Source: Cryobacterium sp. PH29-G1 (GTDB lineage Bacteria > Actinomycetota > Actinomycetes > Actinomycetales > Microbacteriaceae). Taken from it: 64,000 nucleotides of DNA. Of the stretch, positions 26,017 through 34,152 are shown in pieces. The stretch lies in the NCBI RefSeq assembly GCF_030063365.1, contig NZ_JASISY010000002.1, forward strand, positions 1-64,000, written 5' to 3'. Made by a program: the position numbers and the translations under genes. Numbering within the stretch: position 1 is the first letter of the stretch; every line of letters begins with the position of its first letter. Below the pieces are notes generated by a model. The model saw only the letters and a program-made list of their open reading frames with translations. It was not told where the DNA came from and searched no databases.

Positions 26017-26826
26017 GTGCAGATCATCCGCATTACCGACCTGTCCAGTGCGGGTCTTGCCGACTATTCGCGTTTGACCGACGTTGCGCTCCGTCGAGTA
26101 GTGGAACCGGCTGGCGGTCTGTATATCGCTGAGTCGCCCAAGGTCATTGCCCGGGCGCTGAACGCCGGGCACCGGCCCCGATCATTGCTAATCCAGGAAC
26201 AGTGGATGCTCGACGCCGAACGGCTGCTGGCGGACTGGCCAGACGTTCCGGTGTATGTCGGTGATGCTGGTGTGCTGGAACAGCTCACCGGCTACAACAT
26301 GCACCGCGGCGCACTCGCGGCCATGCACCGGCCGGCACTGGAGCCGGTCGAGGCGCTCCTGGCCCGTGCCCGCCGCATCGTGATTCTCGAAGACATCGTT
26401 GACCACACCAATGTCGGCGCTATTTTTCGTTCCGTTGCCGGGCTCGGTGCCGACGCGGTACTGATCACGCCGCGCTGCGCCGACCCGTTGTACCGTCGCA
26501 GTGTGCGCGTGAGCATGGGCACCGTGTTGCAGGTACCCTGGACTCGGCTGCCGGAGTGGAGCGTGGCTGCGCCGCTGTTGCACGCGGCGGGCTTTCACCT
26601 GGCCGCCCTGGCGTTGGTGGACAACGCAGTTTCTCTGGACCAGTTCGCTGAGGCACCGCCCGAACGACTCGCCATCATTCTCGGTGCCGAAGGCGACGGG
26701 CTCAGCCAGCATGCCCTTCAGGCCGCCGACACGGTCGTGACGATTCCGATGCTGCACGGCGTTGACTCACTCAACGTCGCGTCCGCCAGCGCGGTCGCGC
26801 TGTACGCCCTGCGCGTTCGTCCGTAA
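26017..26826 (+). CDS. TrmH/SpoU family RNA 2'-O-methyltransferase
   Basis: The 269-residue SPOUT methyltransferase has the three family motifs: NVGAIFRSVAGLGADAVLI, LGAEGDGLS and IPMLHGVDSLNVASASAVALY, which form the C-terminal trefoil-knot SAM site. The N-terminal part (IAESPKVIARALNAGHRPRSLL) is a substrate-binding domain of the L30e type. It methylates ribose in rRNA or tRNA; the site is unknown. The GTG start at 26017 is used because the family N-terminus follows; upstream in-frame codons lack a family match. Confidence 0.88.
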   Translation: MQIIRITDLSSAGLADYSRLTDVALRRVVEPAGGLYIAESPKVIARALNAGHRPRSLLIQEQWMLDAERLLADWPDVPVYVGDAGVLEQLTGYNMHRGALAAMHRPALEPVEALLARARRIVILEDIVDHTNVGAIFRSVAGLGADAVLITPRCADPLYRRSVRVSMGTVLQVPWTRLPEWSVAAPLLHAAGFHLAALALVDNAVSLDQFAEAPPERLAIILGAEGDGLSQHALQAADTVVTIPMLHGVDSLNVASASAVALYALRVRP

Positions 26827-26867
26827 AAATCCGGTGTTGCCAGCACGGTTTGGCCCGACGATGAAGT

Positions 26868-26873
26868 TAGGCT
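26868..26873 (+). promoter_or_regulatory. Probable -10 box of the dacA-like gene
   Basis: TAGGCT lies 6 nt before the ATG at 26880; the same hexamer at the same distance precedes mshC. Confidence 0.4.
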
Positions 26874-26879
26874 GAACGA

Positions 26880-28121
26880 ATGTCTCCCTCCCGGCGTGTC
26901 GTCCTCCGACGAAGGCGGATCACCGTCTTCAGCATTCTGCTCATCGTGCTCGTTGGGGTCGGCTATATCGGCGCCACGAATCTGGCTCCCGTGCCGGCGA
27001 GCGCCGCTACCCTCGAGCAGCCCGCCGCGCTGACCCAGCCGGTCGCCGCGCCGGTCTGGCCGGGCTTCGGCGAGAGTGCGATTGGCGCGGTCGGATTTCC
27101 CGGCGTGCTGGCCTCAAGCGGCGAGCAGCAGACCGTTCCGATCGCGAGCATCACCAAAATGGTCACCGCCCTGGTCATCCTCGATGCGAAACCACTCGGG
27201 GCCGGAGAGGACGGACCGTCGATCACGTTCACCGACGCGGATGTCGACATTTACTACGACGTGATCGCCGAGAACGGTTCGGTCGCACCCGTGGTATCCG
27301 GCATGGTGCTCACCCAACGCGAGGCTTTCGAAGCCATGCTGTTGCCCTCAGCCAACAACTATGCAACCTCCCTCGCCGTGTGGGCGTACGGCTCCAAGGA
27401 TCTCTACCTGGCGGCAGCACAGTCCTGGCTGGCAGCCAACGGCCTGACCCAGACCACCGTGGCCGACACGAGTGGCCTGTCAGCATCGAGTGTGAGCAGC
27501 CCGGCGAACCTCGTGGAACTGGGCAAACTCGTCGTCGGCCACCCCGCCCTCGCCGAAATCGTTGCCCTCCAGTCGGCGGTGCTTCCCGTCATCGGAACGG
27601 TCACCAACACGAATAAGCTTCTCGGCCGCGACGGTGTCGACGGGATCAAGACCGGGACCACGGATGTTGCCGGTGCCTGCCTGCTGTTCTCGACCGATTT
27701 CACGGTTGGTACCAGCACGGTCACCATGGTCGGAGTTGTCCTCGGCGGTGACACGCACACCGAAGTCAACGCCGCGATCGCGTCCCTGATTGACAGCGTG
27801 AAGCCCGGTTTTCACGAGGTAGTACTAGCCGAAGAAGGGGCCGTCTTCGGCAGCTACACGACGCCGTGGGGCGACCTGAGCGATATCGTCGCCGAACGGG
27901 CGGCATCCGCGCTGGTCTGGTCGGACTCACCGATCACGGGCGCTGTGACGGCCGCCGATGTGCAGTTGGGCCGAGCCGGCGACGAGGTGGGGGAGGTGTC
28001 CTTCACGATTGGCACGGAAGCGCCGACAACCGTCACGGTGCCACTCGAGCTCCAAGAAAACATTATCGATCCCGGGCCGGCTTGGCGCATGGGGCACCCC
28101 GGCGAGCTCGCGGCCGGCTGA
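26880..28121 (+). CDS. D-alanyl-D-alanine carboxypeptidase (S11 family, low-molecular-weight PBP)
   Basis: The 413-residue protein has an Arg-rich N-terminus and a transmembrane/signal segment at about residues 14-33. The penicillin-binding triad is complete: SITK (Ser90, Lys93), SAN (Ser156-Asn158) and KTGT (256-259). It trims the terminal D-Ala of peptidoglycan stem peptides outside the membrane. The C-terminal 110 residues form a beta-rich extension like that of other DacA proteins. The segment PVPASAATLEQPAALTQPVAAP is a Pro/Ala-rich linker. Confidence 0.9.
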   Translation: MSPSRRVVLRRRRITVFSILLIVLVGVGYIGATNLAPVPASAATLEQPAALTQPVAAPVWPGFGESAIGAVGFPGVLASSGEQQTVPIASITKMVTALVILDAKPLGAGEDGPSITFTDADVDIYYDVIAENGSVAPVVSGMVLTQREAFEAMLLPSANNYATSLAVWAYGSKDLYLAAAQSWLAANGLTQTTVADTSGLSASSVSSPANLVELGKLVVGHPALAEIVALQSAVLPVIGTVTNTNKLLGRDGVDGIKTGTTDVAGACLLFSTDFTVGTSTVTMVGVVLGGDTHTEVNAAIASLIDSVKPGFHEVVLAEEGAVFGSYTTPWGDLSDIVAERAASALVWSDSPITGAVTAADVQLGRAGDEVGEVSFTIGTEAPTTVTVPLELQENIIDPGPAWRMGHPGELAAG

Positions 28122-28154
28122 TCCGCGCCTGATCCACCCGGCTGGTCCGTCAGG

Positions 28155-28943
28155 TCAGACCGGCGGAATAGTGAAGGGGCCGGCTTCGGGCCGTTTGGGC
28201 AGCACGTGGTCGCCGGAAGACTGGTGCCGCACCCGGCGCAGCACCCAGGGCACGAGGTATTCTCGCGCCCACGCGAGGTCTTCGGTGCGGGCTTGACGCC
28301 AGTTGGTGCCGGGCATCGGTTCTGGCTCACTCGGTGCGAGGGAATTCTTCACGTTGAGCGTCTGCAACACCATTCGTGCCACGGTATGGTGCCCGAGCGC
28401 GTTCAGGTGCAACCGGTCGGGGGACCACATTCGCGGGTCCTGGATTTCGGTCAGCTGCCACATGTCGGCCACGATACAGTCGTGCTTCGTGGCGATGGCC
28501 CGCAGGTTCTCGTTGTAGATCGCGACTTTGCCGCGAATGCTGCGAAAGACGGGGGAGAAGCCCACGTCGGCGCCGGTAAACAAGACGATCGTCGCGCCGT
28601 CCCGGCTTAGCTGGGAAATGGCGTCGTCACAGCGCGCTGCGATGAAGTCCGGGTCGGTACCGGGACGGATCACGTCATTGCCGCCGGCCGAAATGGTGAT
28701 CAAGTCCGGGCGGAGGGCGAGAGCCGGTGCAATCTGTTCGTCGGTGATCTGGCGGATTAGTTTGCCGCGCACGGCAAGGTTGGCGTAGGCGAAATCCTCG
28801 GTGCCGTCGCTCAGAATTTCGGCAACACGATCAGCCCACCCCCGGTGCCCGCCGGGGCTCTGCTGTTCAGGATCGCCGATGCCCTCGGTGAACGAATCCC
28901 CCAGTGCGACGTAGCGGGACCATGGATGTTGTTGCTTCGTCAT
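28155..28943 (-). CDS. SGNH/GDSL hydrolase family protein
   Basis: The 262-residue protein has the four SGNH blocks: GDSFTEG (nucleophile Ser), the Gly of block II near YANLAVRGKL, SAGGNDV (Asn of block III) and WSPDRLHLNALGHHTVA (Asp and His of block V). Members are esterases, lipases or acetyl-xylan-type deacetylases. There is no signal peptide, so it acts in the cytoplasm. The ATG at 28941-28943 was chosen because the family N-terminus (SRYVALGDSFTEG) begins close by. It converges with the DD-carboxypeptidase gene, with 33 bp between stops. Confidence 0.88.
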   Translation of the reverse strand: MTKQQHPWSRYVALGDSFTEGIGDPEQQSPGGHRGWADRVAEILSDGTEDFAYANLAVRGKLIRQITDEQIAPALALRPDLITISAGGNDVIRPGTDPDFIAARCDDAISQLSRDGATIVLFTGADVGFSPVFRSIRGKVAIYNENLRAIATKHDCIVADMWQLTEIQDPRMWSPDRLHLNALGHHTVARMVLQTLNVKNSLAPSEPEPMPGTNWRQARTEDLAWAREYLVPWVLRRVRHQSSGDHVLPKRPEAGPFTIPPV

Positions 28944-29025
28944 CGACCCATTCTGCCGGAACACCCCGGGGCGGGGCGAACCCGGCGCGAGCGAACGTCG
29001 GTGGGCTTTGGTAGATTTGTCAGAA

Positions 29026-30843
29026 GTGAATACTCCATCGGTTTTCGGTCCCGCTCAGGGAACGAGTGCAGCCGAACACCTGTCGCCGTCCTTTCCCGAG
29101 CGCGCGGCGTGGGGCACCGCCGGAAAGCTGCGCGCCTGGCAGGCCGAGGCGCTCGAAGCCTATTTTGTGCACGAGCCCCGCGATTTTCTGGCCGCAGCAA
29201 CCCCCGGCGCCGGCAAGACCACGTTCGCCCTGCGGCTCGCTGCCGAGCTGCGCTCGCGCCGGACCATCGATCGCATTACCGTCGTCGCCCCCACCGAGCA
29301 TCTGAAGAACCAGTGGGCGGATGCAGCGGCGCGCGCGGGTATCCGCCTCGATCCGATGTTCAAGAACGCCGACCGCAGCTACGGCAGTCATTACCACGGG
29401 GTTGTCGTGACCTACGCCCAGGTGGCCGCCCGGGCTGCGCTGCACAAACAGCTCACCGAATCGAGCCGCACCCTCGTCATCCTGGATGAGATTCACCACG
29501 GGGGAGACGCCCTGAGCTGGGGCGATGCGATCCGCGAGGCTTTCGGCCCGGCCACCCGCCGGCTGTCGCTGACCGGAACCCCGTTTCGTTCCGACACCGC
29601 ACCCATTCCGTTTGTCAGTTATTTGCCCGACAAACACGGCATCCGCATGTCGCAGAGCGACTACTCCTACGGATACGGCCGCGCGCTCGCTGACGGCGTA
29701 GTTCGCCCCGTGATGTTCATGGTCTACGCCGGGCATATGAAGTGGCGCACCCGGGCCGGAGATGAGATGGAGGCCAAGCTCGGCGAGGGTAACACCAAGG
29801 ACATCACCAGCCAGGCCTGGCGCACCGCACTCGAGCCCAGCGGCCAGTGGATACCCTCTGTGCTGCGCGCCGCGAATTCCCGACTGACCGAGGTGCGGCA
29901 CGGCATCCCGGATGCGGGTGGTCTCGTTATTGCCACCGACCAGACCACCGCACGCGCTTACGCGGTCATTCTGGAAGACATTTGTGGCGAACCGGTGACC
30001 GTCGTGCTCTCCGACGAGAAGGAGGCGAGCGATCGCATCGACGAGTTCTCCAAGAACACTCGCCGCTGGATGGTCGCAGTTCGCATGGTGTCGGAGGGGG
30101 TGGATGTCCCCCGTCTCGCTGTGGGCGTGTACGCGACGAGCGCGGCGACCCCGCTTTACTTCGCCCAGGCGATCGGCCGATTCGTGCGAGCCCGTCGGCG
30201 CGGCGAGACGGCATCCATTTTTCTCCCGAACGTGCCGGGGCTGCTCAGCCTCGCCAATGCCCTCGAACTGGAACGAGACCACGCCCTCGACCGAAGCAAC
30301 CGTGAAGACGGCGACGACGGAATGTACAACCCCGAAGACGCCATGGTCGCCGCGGCCAATAAAGAAGACAAAGCCTCCGACGAGCTCGGCCAGGACGATT
30401 TCACCTGGCAGGCCCTCGACTCCCAGGCCACCTTCGACATGGTCATGTTCGACGGTGACGAATTCGGCGAGCTCGCCGAGCCCGGAACCGACGAAGAATT
30501 CGACTTCATTGGTATCCCGGGCCTGCTCGAGCCGGAGCAGGTCTCGGAATTGCTTCGGCAGCGTCAGTCTCGGCAGTCCAAACGTTCCACCGACAAGCGC
30601 AAAGACCCGGTGACCGGTGAGGTCGCCCCGCTCGAGCCGCCGCCGCTGTATCGCACTCTCAAGGAACAGCGCACGTTGCTATCCAGCCTCGTGGGGATGT
30701 GGTCCAAACTGGCCAACGAACCGCACGGCATGATCCACGCCGAATTGCGACGACTCTGCGGCGGTCCGGCCGTCGCCCAGGCCAGTGTCACGCAGCTGCA
30801 AATGCGCATTGACCTGCTTCGCCGCCGCCTGGGCCGCAGCTAG
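29026..30843 (+). CDS. Superfamily 2 DEAD/DEAH box helicase (type III restriction-like res domain)
   Basis: The 605-residue helicase has Walker A in ATPGAGKTTFALRL, motif Ia VVAPTEHLKNQW, the DEXH box ILDEIHHGGD, motif III SLTGTPFRSD, and the C-terminal domain with AVRMVSEGVDVPRLAVGVYAT and AQAIGRFVRARRR (motif VI). A 170-residue acidic and charged C-terminal tail follows. The family is common in Actinobacteria; its substrate is unknown, possibly branched or damaged DNA. GTG at 29026 is used because TAGATT lies 8 nt upstream; TTG at 29008 is an alternative. Its end overlaps the convergent PLP-enzyme gene by 4 bp. Confidence 0.86.
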   Translation: MNTPSVFGPAQGTSAAEHLSPSFPERAAWGTAGKLRAWQAEALEAYFVHEPRDFLAAATPGAGKTTFALRLAAELRSRRTIDRITVVAPTEHLKNQWADAAARAGIRLDPMFKNADRSYGSHYHGVVVTYAQVAARAALHKQLTESSRTLVILDEIHHGGDALSWGDAIREAFGPATRRLSLTGTPFRSDTAPIPFVSYLPDKHGIRMSQSDYSYGYGRALADGVVRPVMFMVYAGHMKWRTRAGDEMEAKLGEGNTKDITSQAWRTALEPSGQWIPSVLRAANSRLTEVRHGIPDAGGLVIATDQTTARAYAVILEDICGEPVTVVLSDEKEASDRIDEFSKNTRRWMVAVRMVSEGVDVPRLAVGVYATSAATPLYFAQAIGRFVRARRRGETASIFLPNVPGLLSLANALELERDHALDRSNREDGDDGMYNPEDAMVAAANKEDKASDELGQDDFTWQALDSQATFDMVMFDGDEFGELAEPGTDEEFDFIGIPGLLEPEQVSELLRQRQSRQSKRSTDKRKDPVTGEVAPLEPPPLYRTLKEQRTLLSSLVGMWSKLANEPHGMIHAELRRLCGGPAVAQASVTQLQMRIDLLRRRLGRS

Positions 30844-32063
30844 ACGGGAGTTTTCTCCGACCCGCTGTCGGTCCCAGTGTTCACCGGCACTCGGGCGACC
30901 AGCAGGGCGGTGAGAATATCGTCCATCAGATCGTCAACGTGTTCCAATCCGATGGACAGGCGCACAATGCCGGCGGCGGGGCGCGCGTCGGCCGCTACCG
31001 GTCGGTGCGTGAGCGAAGCCGGATGCTGCACCAAAGAATCGACGCCACCGAGCGATACGGCGTGCGTGATCAGCCGGAGGGCCTCGGTGAAGCGTTCGGC
31101 CGCCGCATAGCCGCCGAGATCCAGCGCCAGGAGCGATCCAGCGCCGGCGCACTGGCGCCCGATCAGACCCAGCGGGTCCTGGCCGGGCAGACCGGGATAG
31201 AGCACGCGTACCAGTGCGGGGTGCTCGGATAGCCGGCTCGCAATGTCCCCGGCCGTGGCTTGTTGAGCTCGCACCCGCACCGGCAGGGTGCGCAGGCCGC
31301 GGTGCAGCAAGTACGCATTGAAGGGTTGCAGCAGTCCACCGGTGAGGGCGCGCACCTGACGCAGGCGCATCATCCAGGCCTCCGGTCCCGACACCGTTCC
31401 GCCCATGGCATCGCCGTGTCCGCCAAGAAATTTGGTCGCGCTGTGCAGCACAAGCGTGGCGCCGAATTCCAGCGGCCGCTGCAGGACCGGGGTCGCGAAG
31501 GTGTTGTCCACCAACACGGGCACGTCACCGGCGGCAGCCACGACCGCGCGAATATCGGTGAGCTCGAGTGTCGGATTGGCCGGGGTCTCCAGAATGACCA
31601 GGCCGGTATCCGAGCGGATGGCCGCCGTCACGCCGGCCAGATCGGTCCAGGTTACGGTCGTGCCGAGCAGACCGCTCGCCAGCACGTGATCCGTTCCGCC
31701 ATACAACGGTCGCAGTGCCACGATATGGGGTTTCCCGGCGGTGACCGTGGCGATCAGCGTCGCGGTGAGAGCAGCCATCCCGGTGGCGAAAGCCACCGTG
31801 CCCTCGGCCTGTTCCAGCGCAGCCAGGGCCGTTTCGAACCGGGCGACCCCCGGCTGCCACAGCCGCTGGTAGACCGCGGAATCGCCGGGCCGTGGGGTGC
31901 CGCCGGTCGCGAGATTCTCGTAGGATTCACCGCCGGAGTCCACACCCTGCAGGGGATTGGTGGTCGACAAGTCGATGCCCGGAACGTGGACTCCGGCCTC
32001 GGTGAGGCCGTCCATTCCCGCATGTACGGCAAGAGTTTCAATATGTGACGACGGTGGCAGCAT
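30840..32063 (-). CDS. Cys/Met metabolism PLP-dependent enzyme (cystathionine gamma-lyase/synthase family)
   Basis: The 407-residue enzyme has the family motifs: VYQRLWQPGVARFETALAALE, FATGMAAL, LYGGTDHVL, VDNTFATPVLQRP, the PLP lysine in SATKFLGGHGDAMGG (Lys211), and SLGGVDSLVQHPASLTH. The position equal to the active-site Cys of methionine gamma-lyase (Cys116 in Pseudomonas) is Gly here, which argues against a typical methionine gamma-lyase. The ATG at 32061-32063 was chosen by family N-terminus. It is divergent from an Lrp regulator with a dyad between them, a common arrangement for amino-acid degradation genes. Confidence 0.88.
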   Translation of the reverse strand: MLPPSSHIETLAVHAGMDGLTEAGVHVPGIDLSTTNPLQGVDSGGESYENLATGGTPRPGDSAVYQRLWQPGVARFETALAALEQAEGTVAFATGMAALTATLIATVTAGKPHIVALRPLYGGTDHVLASGLLGTTVTWTDLAGVTAAIRSDTGLVILETPANPTLELTDIRAVVAAAGDVPVLVDNTFATPVLQRPLEFGATLVLHSATKFLGGHGDAMGGTVSGPEAWMMRLRQVRALTGGLLQPFNAYLLHRGLRTLPVRVRAQQATAGDIASRLSEHPALVRVLYPGLPGQDPLGLIGRQCAGAGSLLALDLGGYAAAERFTEALRLITHAVSLGGVDSLVQHPASLTHRPVAADARPAAGIVRLSIGLEHVDDLMDDILTALLVARVPVNTGTDSGSEKTPV

Positions 32064-32093
32064 GTCCTCACCGAAGCAGATTCTGTGCCTTCG

Positions 32094-32119
32094 TGCAAGC
32101 GACCCTGCAGACCCTTGCA
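32094..32119. promoter_or_regulatory. Candidate Lrp/AsnC operator (TGCAAG-N14-CTTGCA)
   Basis: A perfect 6-bp dyad with a 14-bp spacer, and a CTGCAG palindrome almost at its centre, in the 106-bp gap between the PLP-enzyme gene and the lrp-type gene. Spacing suits binding by Lrp dimers; function is inferred. Confidence 0.45.
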
Positions 32120-32169
32120 AAACCTCAATCTGAATCGCATAAACTCCTTAGTAACGAGGGAGTCACCTG

Positions 32170-32649
32170 ATGGAATCGAAGAAGCCGGAACTCGACCGGG
32201 TCGACCGCGCATTGCTGCGCGCCCTGTCGGTCAACGCCAGGGCCTCTGGGGCCGCACTGGCGAGCGAAATCGGCGTGGCCGAGTCCACGGTCTCGCTCCG
32301 CCTGCGCCGGCTGCAGCAGCTCGGCCACATTCGGGGATACCGGGCCAATATTGATCTGGCCGCCCTCGGTGCCAGCCTGCAGGCGCTCATTTCGGTGCGT
32401 TTGGCCAAGCATGCGCGGGTGCAGATCGACGACTTTCGCAATGCCGCCCCGCACTGGCCCGGCGTCATCGGCCTGTTTCACACCGCGGGTGCCGACGACT
32501 ACCTGCTGCACGTTGCCGCAGCGGATGCCTCGCACCTGCGTGATTTTGTGCTCGAACATCTGGCGGAGCATCCGGCCGTCGCCCACACCGAGACGAACCT
32601 GATTTTTGAGTACGTCGATGGTGACGGCTGGCAAGATCTGGTGAAGTGA
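32170..32649 (+). CDS. Lrp/AsnC family transcriptional regulator
   Basis: The 159-residue protein has an N-terminal winged helix-turn-helix (LDRVDRALLRALSVNARASGAALASEIGVAESTVSLRLRRLQQLGHIRGY, residues 8-58) and a C-terminal RAM effector domain (VRLAKHARVQIDDFR, VIGLFHTAGADDYLLHV, ETNLIFEY). It presumably senses an amino acid and controls the divergent PLP-enzyme gene. GAGGGAG about 10 nt before the ATG is a good ribosome-binding site, unlike most neighbours with leaderless layout. Confidence 0.92.
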   Translation: MESKKPELDRVDRALLRALSVNARASGAALASEIGVAESTVSLRLRRLQQLGHIRGYRANIDLAALGASLQALISVRLAKHARVQIDDFRNAAPHWPGVIGLFHTAGADDYLLHVAAADASHLRDFVLEHLAEHPAVAHTETNLIFEYVDGDGWQDLVK

Positions 32650-32708
32650 GGCAGAAGCGCTCGGCCAGTTGGTGGCCTGCTCGCTGCGTTGGCTTCGGTG
32701 GTTAAAAC

Positions 32709-32742
32709 AAGAACGCCCCCCGCGTAAGCGGGAGGCGTTCTT
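32709..32742 (-). terminator. Rho-independent terminator of the cold-shock gene
   Basis: Leftward reading: a 9-bp outer stem (AAGAACGCC / GGCGTTCTT) plus a 5-bp inner stem with a 4-nt loop, one mismatch, followed by TTGTTTT. It starts 12 bp after the csp stop. Confidence 0.85.
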
Positions 32743-32754
32743 CGCAAGCTCTAT

Positions 32755-32958
32755 TTAGAGGGCGCGGATGTTCTCGGCCTGAGGACCCTTGGGGCCCTGG
32801 GTTACCTCGAACTCGACCTTCTGGTTCTCATCGAGGGACTTGTAGCCATTCGACGCGATCGCGGAGTAGTGCGCGAAAACATCGGCGCTTCCGTCGTCGG
32901 GTGCGATAAAGCCGAAGCCCTTTTCAGCGTTGAACCATTTCACGGTACCTGTTGCCAT
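32755..32958 (-). CDS. Cold-shock protein (CspA family)
   Basis: The 67-residue protein is a full [21 protein letters not shown] (RNP1-like KGFGFI), VFAHYSAI (RNP2, with Ala-His-Tyr rather than the usual VHFSAI) and [17 protein letters not shown]. It binds single-stranded RNA and DNA and melts RNA structure. Its GGAGGAG ribosome-binding site sits in a small hairpin (see 32966-32979), and a long leader is present, both usual for cold-inducible genes. It ends at a strong terminator. Confidence 0.96.
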   Translation of the reverse strand: MATGTVKWFNAEKGFGFIAPDDGSADVFAHYSAIASNGYKSLDENQKVEFEVTQGPKGPQAENIRAL

Positions 32959-33267
32959 TTGTAAAACTCCTCCAGGAGTGTTAGACCGGCCCCGACTGTC
33001 GGGACCGTTCGTCGCGGTATTCGTCGTCCGCTTCCGAAAGGAATGTGGCGCACTAACTGTGATCCAGATGAATCACGATCAATGCGTTTAAGACGTGCAA
33101 GCACTACAACTTCGTTTTCAACCCTAGCCCACAAGTCTGGATGGTGTCGAAATTCCCAGAGGTTTTGACATGAAAGCGTTACGTTTACTGCGAAATATTG
33201 CTGAACTCCGGGTCTGTGACTGCCCGCGAAGCTTTCCGTGGATTTTTGCAAAAACTGTTCAGCTCGC
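32959..33267 (-). promoter_or_regulatory. Upstream region and 5' leader of the cold-shock gene
   Basis: About 310 bases without a gene. It contains the ribosome-binding-site hairpin next to csp and an AT-richer stretch at 33060-33260, more AT-rich than its surroundings. I could not place a promoter with confidence. A TTGACA at 33165-33170 is on the plus strand, where no gene follows. The long leader suits cold-regulated translation. Confidence 0.4.
32966..32979 (-). promoter_or_regulatory. Hairpin occluding the csp ribosome-binding site
   Basis: On the mRNA the sequence ACTCC-TGGA-GGAGT forms a 5-bp stem with a 4-nt loop. The GGAGGAG Shine-Dalgarno (positions 32967-32973) lies in the 3' arm and loop. 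It could hinder ribosome access. Confidence 0.5.
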
Positions 33268-34104
33268 TTATTCGGCCGTCACGAAGTCGATGAGGTGTTC
33301 CACACGCCCCAAAAGTTGCGGTTCGAGATCGGCAAAGCTGCGTACCTGGCCCAGAATTCGCTGCCAGGCCCTGGCGATATCGGCCTGCTCGTCATGCGGC
33401 CAACCCAGCGCCGCGCAGATGCCGTGTTTCCACTCGATACTCCGGGGGATATCTGGCCACACGGTGAGGCCCACTCGAGCCGGTTTCACCGATTGCCAGA
33501 CATCGATGAACGGATGCCCGACCACGAGCACGTGGGCGGCGAACGGACCACGCGCCACCGCGTCGGCAACGCGGCTCTCCTTGGATCCCGGTACGAGATG
33601 GTCCACCAGTACCCCGATCCGACGGCCCGGTCCTGGCCGAAACTCGCGGAGGATCTCATCGAGGTTGTCCACTCCTTCGATGTATTCCACGACGACGCCT
33701 TCGATGCGCAAGTCGGCGCCCCAGACCTTCTCAACCAGTTCGGCATCGTGACGCCCCTCGACAAAGATACGGCTGGCGCGCGCAACGCGAGCCGGCGCAT
33801 CGGGCACGGCCGTCGAGCCCGATGCGGTGCGCACCCGGCCCAGAGCCGCCGCCATGGTCGGAGCCACCAGGGTGACCGGACGTCCGTCGATCAGAAACCC
33901 TGAGCCGAGCGGAAACAAACGCAGCTTGCCGTGTCGATCCTCCAGCGTGACAATTTTCTTTTCCACACGCATGACGGCACCGCAAAATCCGGTGGCGACC
34001 TCTTCGACAACCAGGTCGCGGGTGGCTTCCTGTGTCGGAATGATTATGCGGCCGGCTTCGCGCCAGCCGGGGGAGAGCGCGTCTGCACCGTATCGATCGT
34101 CCAT
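33268..34104 (-). CDS. DUF3097 family protein
   Basis: The 278-residue protein matches DUF3097: DRYGADALSPGWREAGRI, VVEEVATGFCGAVMRVEKKIVTLEDRHGKLRLFPLG, FLIDGRPVTLV, RTASGSTAVPDAPARVARASRIFVEGRHDAELVEKVWGADLRIEGVVVEYIEGVDNL. The FVEGRHDAELV segment with later acidic residues (LVDHLV) resembles a TOPRIM fold, so a nuclease or primase-like role is possible; this is inference. No function is established. The ATG at 34102-34104 has TAGCGT 7 nt upstream. It is divergent from the SRAP gene. Confidence 0.86.
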   Translation of the reverse strand: MDDRYGADALSPGWREAGRIIIPTQEATRDLVVEEVATGFCGAVMRVEKKIVTLEDRHGKLRLFPLGSGFLIDGRPVTLVAPTMAAALGRVRTASGSTAVPDAPARVARASRIFVEGRHDAELVEKVWGADLRIEGVVVEYIEGVDNLDEILREFRPGPGRRIGVLVDHLVPGSKESRVADAVARGPFAAHVLVVGHPFIDVWQSVKPARVGLTVWPDIPRSIEWKHGICAALGWPHDEQADIARAWQRILGQVRSFADLEPQLLGRVEHLIDFVTAE

Positions 34105-34111
34105 TGCATCG

Positions 34112-34117
34112 ACGCTA
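34112..34117 (-). promoter_or_regulatory. Probable -10 box of the DUF3097 gene
   Basis: TAGCGT on the minus strand, 7 nt before the ATG; leaderless layout. Confidence 0.4.
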
Positions 34118-34140
34118 GCGGAAGGGGAGCACCGTGCCGG

Positions 34141-34146
34141 TAATCT
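34141..34146 (+). promoter_or_regulatory. Probable -10 box of the SRAP gene
   Basis: TAATCT lies 6 nt before the ATG at 34153. The start must be this ATG because the next codon gives the catalytic Cys2, so the leaderless layout is well supported here. Confidence 0.5.
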
Positions 34147-34152
34147 GGAAGC

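Noticed and set aside
29020-30282. A 420-residue open frame antisense to the SF2 helicase
   Set aside because: It lacks any recognisable motif and lies wholly opposite a well-supported helicase. High GC content produces many long antisense frames.
30840-32063. Calling the PLP enzyme methionine gamma-lyase because of its Lrp neighbour
   Set aside because: The active-site Cys of that enzyme is Gly here, so the name would go beyond the evidence.
33165-33170. A perfect TTGACA -35-like hexamer
   Set aside because: It is on the plus strand with no good -10 at the right distance and no rightward gene behind it.
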